A model generated the notes under the pieces. It was not told the origin of the DNA. It saw only the letters and a list, made by a program, of their open reading frames with translations, and did no database searches. 64,000 nt of DNA from assembly GCF_017356035.1 (NCBI RefSeq), contig NZ_JAFIQX010000006.1:1-64000 (forward strand), written 5' to 3'. Position numbers and translations under genes: made by a program. Shown piece after piece: positions 54,261-63,033 of this stretch (the stretch's first letter is position 1; the number at the start of each line of letters is the position of its first letter). The DNA is from Longitalea luteola. GTDB lineage: Bacteria; Bacteroidota; Bacteroidia; Chitinophagales; Chitinophagaceae.

Positions 54261-54526
54261 ACTAATTAGCCCGTGTGAAAATGTATATAACGGAATTTCT
54301 TAGACTAAGATCGATGTGGTTTTCTTAGCACTATATCGTTATGGTAAGATTATTGGCTAATTACCGATATAAATTAGTTAATATCTGCTAACAGAAAGCC
54401 GGACCTTTCAGGGTGATTATTATCATTCAGGACTTATTATAATTTTCCTTAATTTAGCAACCGCTACCAAAGTCCCGCTCTATCTAAACTGCCCCCTTAT
54501 TGTTCACTCCAAAAAGCAATTGCATT

Positions 54527-55129
54527 ATGAAAAAACTGTTTTTTATGGCATCAGCACTCATGATGCTGTCTTTCCTGGTAGTTGATCCCATTTCAAAAAA
54601 AGAAAGGAATTACGCCAGCAAGCTGTTAAAGGACACCGAAAAGCGACTAAAGGATGAGATCAAAGGGCTGTCGGAAGCTCAACTGAAATTTAAACCTGGG
54701 TCTGACAAATGGAGCATTGAAGAATGTGTCAAGCATCTTGCTGCCAGTGAAGAGATGTTCTGGCAAACACTGGAAGGCACTGTAAAGATGCCTGCCAATC
54801 CGGAAAAACGCAGTGAAATAACAGTCACCGATGAACAATTGGTACAAAGGATCGGCGACCGCACTACGAAAGTAAAGACCAATGACAAATTAATGCCTGA
54901 AAACCTTCCCTATAAAGACACGGACGAAGCATTTGAATCATTCAAGAAAAACCGTGATAAGGTGATGGAATATGTTAAGTCGACCAATGACGGCCTGCGC
55001 GATCATATAACCCAAACACCTATTGGCATGATAGACAGTTATCAATTGATCCTGTTTACGGCGGCTCACAGCAACCGGCACACGCAGCAGATCAAGGAAG
55101 TGAAGTCAGATCCGAATTTTCCAAAATAA
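54527..55129 (+). CDS. DinB-family protein
   Basis: A 200-residue helical-bundle protein of the DinB/YfiT superfamily with an N-terminal signal or anchor (FFMASALMMLSFLVV). Typical metal-site marks: WSIEECVKHLAASEEMFW with one His, and FTAAHSNRHTQQIKEV with the paired His. The family includes metal-dependent thiol transferases and many proteins without known function. ATG at 54527 is preferred over an ATG at 54500. It has no close operon partner and is followed by a terminator. Confidence 0.85.
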   Translation: MKKLFFMASALMMLSFLVVDPISKKERNYASKLLKDTEKRLKDEIKGLSEAQLKFKPGSDKWSIEECVKHLAASEEMFWQTLEGTVKMPANPEKRSEITVTDEQLVQRIGDRTTKVKTNDKLMPENLPYKDTDEAFESFKKNRDKVMEYVKSTNDGLRDHITQTPIGMIDSYQLILFTAAHSNRHTQQIKEVKSDPNFPK

Positions 55130-55165
55130 GATTCAACGCCTAGCGTTGCTCTTCAGTGAATGTAT

Positions 55166-55204
55166 AACGGCCAGGGGAACCAGGGTTTTTCTGGCCGTTT
55201 TTGT
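55166..55204 (+). terminator. Rho-independent terminator after DinB-like gene
   Basis: AACGGCCAG and CTGGCCGTT arms followed by a T-run, 37 nt after the stop. Confidence 0.85.
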
Positions 55205-55218
55205 TTATTACCCCCAAA

Positions 55219-55247
55219 CAAAAAGCCCACCGCTTTTGCCGTGGGCC
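55219..55247 (-). terminator. Terminator of the 55300-55872 gene
   Basis: On the minus strand GCCCACGGCAAAAGCGGTGGGC forms the stem, followed by five Ts. It is 52 nt after the gene's stop. Confidence 0.85.
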
Positions 55248-55299
55248 CTTGTGTTGTACCCTGAAAGTGCACAATCTATCTCTGGTTTTTCATTTCCCC

Positions 55300-55872
55300 C
55301 TACCTTTTAGATAGCCCTGTATTGGCTTTTTCTAAAAGATGATTCACTTTATACTTGTTGGCGAAATTGTCATAGTGCGCCAACTCACTGTCATTACGGA
55401 ACTGCATATCCAGGTAAATATGGAACAGGTCATTGTCTGGAAATGATCTCTTCAGGTTGTTTACGGTCAAAGGCAGAATCTCGCCCTTGCCATGCGTTGA
55501 ATAGAAATATTTCCGTACCCGCTGCGTTCCTTTAGGTTGTGAAGTGTATACATCCTTATAATAGATCCATACCGGCCCTTTCTCTAAAAAATTATACTGT
55601 GTAAAGTTCCAGGTGCGCACAATATTCCCTTTGTTCTTATACGCATAGATCTCGTCCTTGAAGACATGGATCTTTTCTCCATTCTGCTTTACAATGAGAA
55701 AAGGCTTTGTTATAAATTCATTGAACCGTATTTTATTATTGTTCGACTCATCATTGGTGGCATAGGTGAGCTTGTTATTCTCGAAATCATCCAGTGTACG
55801 ATAAACTCCGCTCTGGGCATTTGCTACCATTCCGATGACTAAAAATGATAATGCCATAAATATCCTTCTCAT
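55300..55872 (-). CDS. Uncharacterised exported protein
   Basis: A 190-residue protein with a signal peptide (1-19, cleavage near ANAQS). The mature part is mixed, with conserved-looking segments GVYRTLDDFENNKLTYATN, FLIVKQNGEKIHVFKDEIYAYKNKGN and VYTSQPKGTQRVRKYFYST. I do not recognise a family. The Tyr/Phe/Lys-rich beta character suggests a periplasmic or surface protein. It stands alone with its own terminator. No neighbour gives a function. Confidence 0.78.
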   Translation of the reverse strand: MRRIFMALSFLVIGMVANAQSGVYRTLDDFENNKLTYATNDESNNNKIRFNEFITKPFLIVKQNGEKIHVFKDEIYAYKNKGNIVRTWNFTQYNFLEKGPVWIYYKDVYTSQPKGTQRVRKYFYSTHGKGEILPLTVNNLKRSFPDNDLFHIYLDMQFRNDSELAHYDNFANKYKVNHLLEKANTGLSKR

Positions 55873-56019
55873 GGTCTTACAATTTATTGGTGATTGTACT
55901 ATTGATTAAAGCCGCTGGTCAGGTGAATAACCCGCCAGTTAAGTAAATAGCTTGCTGTAGAGACTTGTATATAGTTATTGCAAATCAGACCCCGGAGTAG
56001 TATGGGGTAGGAGAACCGA

Positions 56020-56397
56020 TTAGAGCCGGTGTACGCAATGCAGGATAAACAATGGGATCATCGCCTTTTGTGGCGGCGCATTGTTCACCGGATATGCTTC
56101 CCTTAAAGTAGATACGGGATGAAATGAGTAATCCGGATAATTGGTATCGAGTGATGCCGGTACATATTTGGCAAACCTGATCTTGGCGTCGTTGCGTTTT
56201 TGCTCATGCCCCAGCTTCGCCTTCTTATGATCGTCGTTGCAATCACCTTTGTTTTCCTCCTGTAAGGAATCATCCTCCACTGCAGCACCCAAACCAATGG
56301 AAACCAATTTTTCCAGGCAACAATCCAGCCGCAACGTAGCACCGAAAGTGCTTGTCAGATACACAAAGGCTAATATGGTTACCAAGAATTTTTTCAT
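56020..56397 (-). CDS. HYC_CC_PP-like small exported protein
   Basis: A 125-residue exported protein with signal peptide (1-19), a Cys-Cys pair (LRLDCCLEKL) where the Bacteroidota HYC_CC_PP family has its cysteines, and an NAPPQ segment near the end that fits the PP part. The third Cys lies in DCNDDHKK. The function of this family is not known to me; a metal or redox role is a guess. ATG at 56397 is chosen since it starts the signal peptide. Confidence 0.65.
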   Translation of the reverse strand: MKKFLVTILAFVYLTSTFGATLRLDCCLEKLVSIGLGAAVEDDSLQEENKGDCNDDHKKAKLGHEQKRNDAKIRFAKYVPASLDTNYPDYSFHPVSTLREAYPVNNAPPQKAMIPLFILHCVHRL

Positions 56398-56522
56398 GGA
56401 AATTCCTGCCGCAAAACTACACATTGTTAATCTTTTCTCTAAAAACGGTATGCCAGTACTTTTTCTTTTATAATTTCATTAACAATGTACAATTCAGAGA
56501 ATTATATAAATAAAAATAAGGT

Positions 56523-56609
56523 ATGTCTGTTTGGACCACTATACATGGAAAAACCGGGGTGTTCACGGCTGCGGATCCAAAAAATGGCAGTGATTTGTTG
56601 AAAAAATAA
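56523..56609 (+). pseudogene. Possible short gene or remnant with in-frame continuation
   Basis: A 28-codon ORF (start MSVWTTIHGKTG, end SDLLKK) followed immediately in the same frame by an open stretch that begins at GTG 56610 and continues to 56819 (KWEDCPDEALVQRF is protein-like). The latter overlaps the end of the MBL gene. It could be a decayed gene or chance. Weak. Confidence 0.2.
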
Positions 56610-56679
56610 GTGCGGACAAGGCGAAATATAAAATGGGAGGATTGTCCCGATGAGGCACTCGTTCAAAGATTTTACCCAA

Positions 56680-57534
56680 TCACCACAGCCGTAACTGTGT
56701 GTATACGGGCGCTGAGCGAACTGCCATGGTTGTTTTTTGAGGAAGATCGACCGGTATTGAACTGGCGTCTGCTTTTACATGGTACACAGCGGTTTCTTCA
56801 AAACGGGAAGCAACAATGATCTGCGTATTGCCCGCGTATTCGTTGAATAGTTGTTGCACAAGTTGCGGCGAGTTATTATCTCTCGACAGGTGCGAAAGGA
56901 ACAGATGGCTCATATGTGCAGGCCGGTGTTTGGTAAATACTTCCAGCGCCTGTTTGTTTGACAGATGGCCATGACCACCCCGGATGCGGTTCTTCAAATG
57001 CCGGGGATAACTCCCTTTCTCCAGCATCTCTTCATCATAATTCGCCTCCAGAAAAGCAGCATGGCAATGTTTGAAATGCATGATGAGGTTTTCGCAGGGC
57101 GAACCGATATCAGTAAAAACGCCAATGTTCACGTTGTTGCCGTTCACTATAAAACTATGCGGTTCGGCAGCATCATGTCTTTTAGGAAAGGCCTGAACAG
57201 CGAGGTTGCCGATGCGAATGGGTTCGTATGCTTTGAACGAGTATACCTGTTCTTTCTGGATCTCCAGCCTGCCATGATACAGCGTTGAGTCGGTTATATA
57301 AACAGGCAGCTTGTATTTTTTGGCGAGCACCGGAATGCCGCAAATGTGATCAGTATGTTCATGCGAAACAAAAATGGCTTTTACCATTTGCATCGACAGT
57401 CCAAGGCGGGTCATACGCCTTTCGGTTTCACGGCAGGAGATACCAGCATCCACCAGAATGGCTTCCTGGTCGTTGCCCACATAATAACAGTTTCCATTAC
57501 TTCCGGAATTCAGCGATGCAATAAACAGCGACAT
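56680..57534 (-). CDS. MBL-fold metallo-hydrolase (YycJ/WalJ type)
   Basis: A 284-residue metallo-beta-lactamase-fold hydrolase. Metal-site marks: VSHEHTDHICGI (HxHxDH), the downstream Asp in GVFTDIG and a C-terminal His in HLFLSHLSRDNN. The N-terminus SLNSGSNGNCYYVG is the usual first strand of the YycJ/WalJ group, often a nuclease-like enzyme. The start ATG at 57534 is supported by a near-perfect promoter whose -7 box lies within the extra codons of the longer alternative (57573). Confidence 0.9.
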   Translation of the reverse strand: MSLFIASLNSGSNGNCYYVGNDQEAILVDAGISCRETERRMTRLGLSMQMVKAIFVSHEHTDHICGIPVLAKKYKLPVYITDSTLYHGRLEIQKEQVYSFKAYEPIRIGNLAVQAFPKRHDAAEPHSFIVNGNNVNIGVFTDIGSPCENLIMHFKHCHAAFLEANYDEEMLEKGSYPRHLKNRIRGGHGHLSNKQALEVFTKHRPAHMSHLFLSHLSRDNNSPQLVQQLFNEYAGNTQIIVASRFEETAVYHVKADASSIPVDLPQKTTMAVRSAPVYTQLRLW

Positions 57535-57541
57535 GGTGTTG

Positions 57542-57574
57542 CAAAGATAGGGTTTGAACGGTGCCGGTGACAAA
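57542..57574 (-). promoter_or_regulatory. Near-consensus promoter for the MBL hydrolase gene
   Basis: On the minus strand: TTTG (57571-57574), 21-nt spacer, TATCTTTG (57542-57549) followed by C. Transcription would start only a few nt before the ATG, so the mRNA is nearly leaderless. Confidence 0.7.
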
Positions 57575-57819
57575 GTAAATTATCCGATTAGCAGCAGAAA
57601 ATCGATAATATCAGGCGGTTGATCCCTGATTTTTTCCACAACAACGAAAAAACAGCCGGCTGTAACGGATAAATATTGAAATTGCTGCGCATAAAACACA
57701 ATGCGCTCATTTTAATTATCGGCATTTGTAATAACCTCACCCCGAACCATCGCATTCTGCCCCTTTATCAATAACCTCGAAGGCTGCGCGCAGCCGGTAA
57801 CAATAAATTTATCGTATCT

Positions 57820-58293
57820 ATGAAAAGATCGCTACTTGTAGTAATACCTGTATTTGTGTTATTTGTCATTTTGTGTTCCTGTTCAAAGAACAATACATTT
57901 ATTCATTGCACTAACTGGGTAGGAGCGTATGCATTTCATGAAGACCCGGTGCCCACCGCCACCGGCATTAACAAGATCATGCAATGGGAGTTATCAGTGT
58001 CGCAGCAACGTGATACCTGTTGGGGTGTGTTGGAAATAACCGGTTTGACCAATTATATAAAATTATTGACGACGCTTTCGGGTGACTCTTCAAAAGTAGA
58101 TGTCGTTTATTACAAATACCTTGATGGAACTACTCATTTCAATCCAGGCGATGTATTATTCAGTCTGAGTAAAAAAGACAGCTGTAAAATACTCACCAGC
58201 TGGAACCGGTTGCAGCCGATGCTGGTTGAATTTCCCGATGCCGAAGGCATCTGTTTCAATCGATTACAGAAAGGGAAAACCGATAATCTGTAA
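57820..58293 (+). CDS. Small uncharacterised lipoprotein
   Basis: A 157-residue lipoprotein (lipobox ILCSC, Cys ~21, followed by SKNN). The mature part is beta-rich with WVGAYAFHEDP near its start and a WELSVSQQRDTCWGVLEITG segment. It resembles the DUF5991-type small Bacteroidota lipoproteins, though I am not certain. It ends shortly before the tandem repeat at 58330-58532. Function is unknown. Confidence 0.7.
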   Translation: MKRSLLVVIPVFVLFVILCSCSKNNTFIHCTNWVGAYAFHEDPVPTATGINKIMQWELSVSQQRDTCWGVLEITGLTNYIKLLTTLSGDSSKVDVVYYKYLDGTTHFNPGDVLFSLSKKDSCKILTSWNRLQPMLVEFPDAEGICFNRLQKGKTDNL

Positions 58294-58329
58294 AATGGCA
58301 GGGTAAAAAAGATGTGATGATAATTGTTG

Positions 58330-58532
58330 ATTTCCGGATTTGAAGATTTTGGAATTTTGAGATTCGTCGGAAAGCTGCACAGGAGCAAATCACAAAATCT
58401 CGAAATCTCAAAATCATAAATCGTAAATTGTTGTTTCGGGATTTGAAGATTTTGGAATTTTGAGATTCGTCGGAAAGCTGAACAGGAGCAAATCACAAAA
58501 TCTCGAAATCTCAAAATCATAAATCGTAAATT
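58330..58532. repeat. Tandem 103-bp hairpin repeat (family A)
   Basis: Two nearly identical units with a period of 103 bp. Each is itself an imperfect inverted repeat: GATTTTGGAATTTTGAGATT on the left and AATCTCGAAATCTCAAAATC on the right. A central GTCGGAAAGCTG is shared. The GH43 gene follows within 30 nt. Confidence 0.85.
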
Positions 58533-58557
58533 AGCATGTACCTACCACGATTTGCCA

Positions 58558-60219
58558 ATGAGAACAATATTCTTTCTGGTCAGCGTATTTGTCGGCCAAA
58601 GTCTCCTCGCGCAAACAGCCAGGGTCAGCAATCCCATCCTGGCGGGGTTTTATCCCGATCCATCCATTTGCCGGGCGGGCAATGATTATTATATGGTCAA
58701 TTCTACCTTTGCTTATTATCCCGGCCTGCCGATCTTTCACAGTAAAGACCTCGCCAATTGGGAACAGATCGGTTTTGCCATGGACAGGCCCGAACAGCTG
58801 GATTTGCATGGCGCACAGGTGTCGCGCGGTTTGTTTGCGCCTGCCATACGATTTTATAAGGGCACTTATTATATCACCTGTACGCAGGTTGATAAAGGCG
58901 GCAACTTTATCATTACCGCCAAAAATCCCAAAGGCCCCTGGAGCAACCCGGTTTATTTACCCAATATGAATGGCATCGATCCCTCCATGTTCTTCGATGA
59001 TAACGGTAAAGCCTATATTGTTTACAACAGTGTTGCCCCCGATAACAAACCCCTATATGATGGCCATAGAACGATAAGAATGTATGAAGTAGATCTAAGT
59101 ACCCTGCAAACAAAAGGCGAAGAGGTATTATTGGTAAACGGTGGTACCGACATTTCGCAAAAACCGGTATGGATAGAAGGACCGCATATTTACAAATACA
59201 ACAAGATGTACTACCTGTTATGCGCAGAAGGCGGTACGGAATTCAATCACTCCGCTGTTGTATTCAGAAGTAAAAAAGTGGAAGGTCCCTATGAACCTTA
59301 CAAAGGCAATCCCATCCTTACCCAGCGAACCCTGGATGCAAACAGGCGAAAGCCGGTAACGTCTACCGGCCATGCCGACCTGGTAACAGCGCCCGATGGT
59401 AACTGGTATGCCGTATTCCTGGGCTGCCGGCCTTATAATGCAGGACATTACAATACAGGCCGCGAAACGTTCATGGCGCCGGTTCAATGGAAAGAAGACT
59501 GGCCGGTGATCCTTGCACCCAACGAAACAGTGCCCAACAAAATAAGTATTTCCGGCGCTACAGCGAAAGATCCACTGCCTTTCAGCGCTGATTATCATTT
59601 TAAGGATGACTTCAAAAACACCAGGCTGAACTACCGGTACCAGTTCCTGCGCACCGTAAAAGAGCCCTGGTATCATATAAACAGTATTGCCGGACAGCTC
59701 ACCATGCAATTGAAACCCGAGACATGTGCTGATAAAGGAAACCCGGCTTTCATTGGTTTCAGGCAATCGCACCAACGCGGTTATGCCGCCACGGCATTAT
59801 CTTTCACACCCGCCAGTGCCCAGGAAAAAGCAGGATTACTGGTGTTTCAAAATGAGCAGCATTATTACTTCCTGTGCCAGTCGATAGACAACAACCAGCC
59901 GGTGTTGCAATTGTACAAAGGCCCGGGTAAGGAAGGGGGGCAGCCGAAATTACTGGAGGTTTATAAGATACAAACAGGCAATAAGCCGCTGCAGTTAAAG
60001 ATCCAGACCAACGGTAATGCTTATTCCTTTCACTTTGCAGAAAAGGGCAGCAATAACTGGAAAACGATTAAAGAAGGGGTTGATGCGACTTTCCTCAGCA
60101 CCGCTACTGCGGGCGGTTTTGTAGGCTGTATGTATGCTATGTATGCAACGTCAAACGGAGCTCCAACCACCAACAGCGCCGTGTTCAGCTGGTTTGAGAG
60201 CAAAGGAAATGATAATTAG
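58558..60219 (+). CDS. GH43-family glycoside hydrolase
   Basis: A 553-residue secreted enzyme: signal peptide (1-19, LLAQ), five-bladed propeller (~25-315) and a C-terminal beta-sandwich (~345-550). The three acidic catalytic residues are in FYPDPSICR (general base Asp), GIDPSMFFDD (Asp) and WIEGPHIYKY (general acid Glu). Likely activity: beta-xylosidase or alpha-L-arabinofuranosidase on hemicellulose. ATG at 58558 is preferred over TTG 58552. No SusCD pair is adjacent, so it is not in an obvious PUL. Confidence 0.92.
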   Translation: MRTIFFLVSVFVGQSLLAQTARVSNPILAGFYPDPSICRAGNDYYMVNSTFAYYPGLPIFHSKDLANWEQIGFAMDRPEQLDLHGAQVSRGLFAPAIRFYKGTYYITCTQVDKGGNFIITAKNPKGPWSNPVYLPNMNGIDPSMFFDDNGKAYIVYNSVAPDNKPLYDGHRTIRMYEVDLSTLQTKGEEVLLVNGGTDISQKPVWIEGPHIYKYNKMYYLLCAEGGTEFNHSAVVFRSKKVEGPYEPYKGNPILTQRTLDANRRKPVTSTGHADLVTAPDGNWYAVFLGCRPYNAGHYNTGRETFMAPVQWKEDWPVILAPNETVPNKISISGATAKDPLPFSADYHFKDDFKNTRLNYRYQFLRTVKEPWYHINSIAGQLTMQLKPETCADKGNPAFIGFRQSHQRGYAATALSFTPASAQEKAGLLVFQNEQHYYFLCQSIDNNQPVLQLYKGPGKEGGQPKLLEVYKIQTGNKPLQLKIQTNGNAYSFHFAEKGSNNWKTIKEGVDATFLSTATAGGFVGCMYAMYATSNGAPTTNSAVFSWFESKGNDN

Positions 60220-60566
60220 ACGCAAAACGCTTAACCTGCCTGCCGACCTTGAACACTTAACGTAAAACGCCAAATTCAGTAAAACTACGGTTGTTCTGTA
60301 AGAATAGAAATTAGTAGCTTTAGTCATTGAGGTCCCACCCAACTAACTTTCTCTATTGATGAACTAACCACAATCCGCCCTTAGTTACCTGTCTCCGGGT
60401 ACCAGTTACCGGGACTCAATTTAATTGCAGCTTTAATAAAGGCGTGCAAGCAGCTTTCTGGCGCCTGGTAACCGGCAACCGGTAACCCGGCAACTGAGAC
60501 TTGATTTGAGACAATTCATTTTTGAATACAAAGCACGATTCAATCATATACTATTAAAACATTAAG
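60220..60566. other. 347-bp spacer with two repeat families
   Basis: Starts with a short CAAAACGCTTAACC-type stretch (family C, 60219-60275) and continues with a family B element (60385-60505: GGGTACCAGTTACCGGG left, CTGGTAACCGGCAACCGGTAACC right). No gene. Confidence 0.6.
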
Positions 60567-61352
60567 ATGATCCAGTTCGATAAAGGCCCCGGCGCAGCGT
60601 TTGCCAAACATTTTGCCGCCCTGCCTGATTACGATGCTATCAAAGAACATTTCTGGTACGATTGGGGCCCGGTGTTCTATCGGGGCCGCCTCGACGGAAG
60701 CGCCAAAATCATTTGTGTGGCTTCTGACCCCGGACCAACAGAACGTATTGCCGGCCGAACGCTCGTAGGCAATGCCGGTCAGCGGGTGCAGGGGTTTCTG
60801 CATAAGATCGGCCTTACAGAATCTTATGTTTGTTTGAACGGATTTGCTTATGCCCTTTTTCCAAGCCATCTCAGCCAGGGATTGAAACTGATCAGCCAGC
60901 CGGAACAAACCGCCTGGCGTAACAAACTGTTCAACATGCTTAAAAAGCCGCCGCTAAAGGCGGTAGTCGCATTTGGCGCAGTGGCCCAGAAAGCCGTACA
61001 ACTGTGGGATAATAAAGGCGCTGTACAGGTGTTTGAAACGTATCATCCCAGTTACCATTCGGGTGGCGCAGCGGGTGAGAAAAAGATGCTTGCCGACTGG
61101 AACCGGGTGGTTACCGCCTTGCGTGAGCTCATTACTCCCGATGCAGGCGCTTCTACTACATTGCCCTTATACGGAAGCAGGTTCGCAGAGCAGGACTATG
61201 CGGCCATTCCGCGCATTGACCTGCCATTTGGTTTGCCCGAGTGGTTCGGCAACGATGCCTTCTTTCGAAAAAAACGGGGCATGAACAGTGTAAGCCGGCC
61301 TTCTCCCGATGACCGTCACACGTTATTATGGAAAGCCCCCAAATTCAACTGA
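60567..61352 (+). CDS. Uracil-DNA glycosylase-like protein
   Basis: A 261-residue protein with the uracil-DNA glycosylase superfamily fold. Motif-like segments: VASDPGPTE (51-59, motif A position), GNAGQRVQGFLHKIGL (68-83), CLNGFAYALFP (89-99) and HPSYHSGG (160-167, motif B with His). Family 4/5 proteins have the related GExPG and HPS words. The C-terminal 90 residues (from ~170) are an unusual extension. Uracil removal from DNA is inferred; it could be another nucleic-acid glycosylase. The amidohydrolase gene starts 1 nt after its stop. Confidence 0.82.
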   Translation: MIQFDKGPGAAFAKHFAALPDYDAIKEHFWYDWGPVFYRGRLDGSAKIICVASDPGPTERIAGRTLVGNAGQRVQGFLHKIGLTESYVCLNGFAYALFPSHLSQGLKLISQPEQTAWRNKLFNMLKKPPLKAVVAFGAVAQKAVQLWDNKGAVQVFETYHPSYHSGGAAGEKKMLADWNRVVTALRELITPDAGASTTLPLYGSRFAEQDYAAIPRIDLPFGLPEWFGNDAFFRKKRGMNSVSRPSPDDRHTLLWKAPKFN

Positions 61353-61353
61353 T

Positions 61354-63033
61354 ATGCCCAAAAAACCCATCATTGACCCGCTGGAAAGCCCTCACTACGC
61401 ACTACACGGCATCATTGTAACAATGGCCGGCCCCAACGAGGTCATCAAAGGAACCCTGTTTGTAAACGCAGCCCGTATAGAAGCCATCATACCCGATGGT
61501 AAACCGGTTCCGGAAGCCCTCACCAGTTACCCGGTGATCAAAACGAAAGGCACGATCTTCCCGGGATTTATTGAGCTGCACAATCATTTAAGTTATAATT
61601 GTCTGCCCATGTGGGAAGTGCCCAAAAAATATGAGAACCGGGCGCAATGGAGTGGCATCGATCCGTATAAACAGAAGATCAGCTATCCGATGAACCTGTT
61701 GGGCAAAACAAAAGGTTATGTAGAAGCCATTGTTCGTTATGTGGAATGTAAATGTCTTGCCGGCGGTGTAACCACTTCGCAGGGTATTATGCTGTTCAGC
61801 AACGCGGGCATCAAAAAATATTACCGCGGCATTGTGCGTAACGTAGAAGCAACCGCCGATCCCGGTCTGCCCGACGTAGATGCGCATATCCCCGATATTG
61901 TTGCCCGCGATGCAGAAAAATTTTCAAAACAAATACAAAAGAGCAGCTGCATGCTGCTGCACTTAAGCGAAGGGACAAACGCTTCAGCCCGCAAGCATTT
62001 TACCAATCTGCAGTTCAGCGAAAACCAATGGGCCATCGGGCCATCACTGGCCGGCATCCATTGCGTAGCCCTGCAGCCGCCCGATTTTGCCATCATGAAA
62101 CAAAAAGGCGCCTCCATGGTATGGTCGCCCTTCAGTAACCTGCTGTTATACGGACAAACAGCCGATATCAAAAGCGCGAAAGCAAGCGGCATCACCATTG
62201 CATTGGGAAGCGACTGGTCGCCCAGCGGCAGCAAGAATATGTTGGGAGAATTGAAAGTGGCAAAATTATACAGTGAGGCAAACGGAAAGCTGTTCAGTGA
62301 TTATGAGCTGATAGCCATGGCCACTAAAAATGCCGCCCGCATCATAAAATGGGATAAAGAACTGGGCACGCTGGAAAAAGGCAAACGGGCCGACCTGGTT
62401 GTAATAAACGGACAGGGGAAAGAACCTTACAAAACGCTGCTGCAGGCATCGGAGAAAAGCATTAGCCTGGTTGTGATCAATGGTACGCCCAGGTATGGTG
62501 ACGCCTCTTTGATGCGGTCATTTGATACCAAAGGAACAGAGGCCAAGACCATCAGCAAAAAACAAAAACTGTTCAACCTGCAACAACTGACCCAGGATCC
62601 GGTAGTAGGAGAGCTTACGTTGTCAGAAGCTACAGAACGGGTCAGAAACGGGTTGCGTAATATTAAAAAACTGGCTGCAGGGTCGTTGCCATTACGTGGT
62701 ATGATAGACAAACAGGGCAACCGTTTTCTGGTGCCACTGAAAGCGGGGCCCGAAGCGAGCGCAGCGAGTGCCGAACCGGAATGGGTACTGGTGCTTGATC
62801 ATAATGAAGACGAAGGGGAAGCCGTTCGCCCCAATTTCGATCCCATGGCCAGGCACGGCCTGCCGTTCAGAAAGATAGCTGCCATGGAGATAACACCGGA
62901 AGTGCTCACGCCGATCCAACTCGATGCATTGACAGTAGCCTCTGACAGATCCTTCTTTAAACGTGTTGGAGCACAAATGAATTTGCCGGATTATATAAAA
63001 AAGGGGTTGAAGAAAATGTACGGGGATCTTTAA
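61354..63033 (+). CDS. Amidohydrolase-family protein
   Basis: A 559-residue amidohydrolase (subtype I/III-like TIM barrel). Metal and catalytic candidates: His76 and His78 in LHNHLSYN, His203 in LLHLSEG, His236 in IHCVALQ and Asp287 in GSDWSPSG. The beta-sandwich formed by the N-terminal and C-terminal ends (GKRADLVVINGQ) completes the fold. ATG 61354 begins 1 nt after the UDG-like stop, so the pair is tightly coupled. The substrate is unknown; deaminases of purines and related hydrolases share the scaffold. An unusual Ala/Ser/Glu run (GPEASAASAEPE) lies near 464-475. Confidence 0.85.
   Translation: MPKKPIIDPLESPHYALHGIIVTMAGPNEVIKGTLFVNAARIEAIIPDGKPVPEALTSYPVIKTKGTIFPGFIELHNHLSYNCLPMWEVPKKYENRAQWSGIDPYKQKISYPMNLLGKTKGYVEAIVRYVECKCLAGGVTTSQGIMLFSNAGIKKYYRGIVRNVEATADPGLPDVDAHIPDIVARDAEKFSKQIQKSSCMLLHLSEGTNASARKHFTNLQFSENQWAIGPSLAGIHCVALQPPDFAIMKQKGASMVWSPFSNLLLYGQTADIKSAKASGITIALGSDWSPSGSKNMLGELKVAKLYSEANGKLFSDYELIAMATKNAARIIKWDKELGTLEKGKRADLVVINGQGKEPYKTLLQASEKSISLVVINGTPRYGDASLMRSFDTKGTEAKTISKKQKLFNLQQLTQDPVVGELTLSEATERVRNGLRNIKKLAAGSLPLRGMIDKQGNRFLVPLKAGPEASAASAEPEWVLVLDHNEDEGEAVRPNFDPMARHGLPFRKIAAMEITPEVLTPIQLDALTVASDRSFFKRVGAQMNLPDYIKKGLKKMYGDL

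Noticed and set aside
58134-58520. Minus-strand ORF through the tandem repeat
   Set aside because: Its repeated residues derive directly from the 103-bp repeat, and it lacks any family signal.
62741-62778. Ala/Ser/Glu run in the amidohydrolase as an inserted element
   Set aside because: The segment is short (about 12 residues), GC content is only modestly raised and no second copy is seen in the window.
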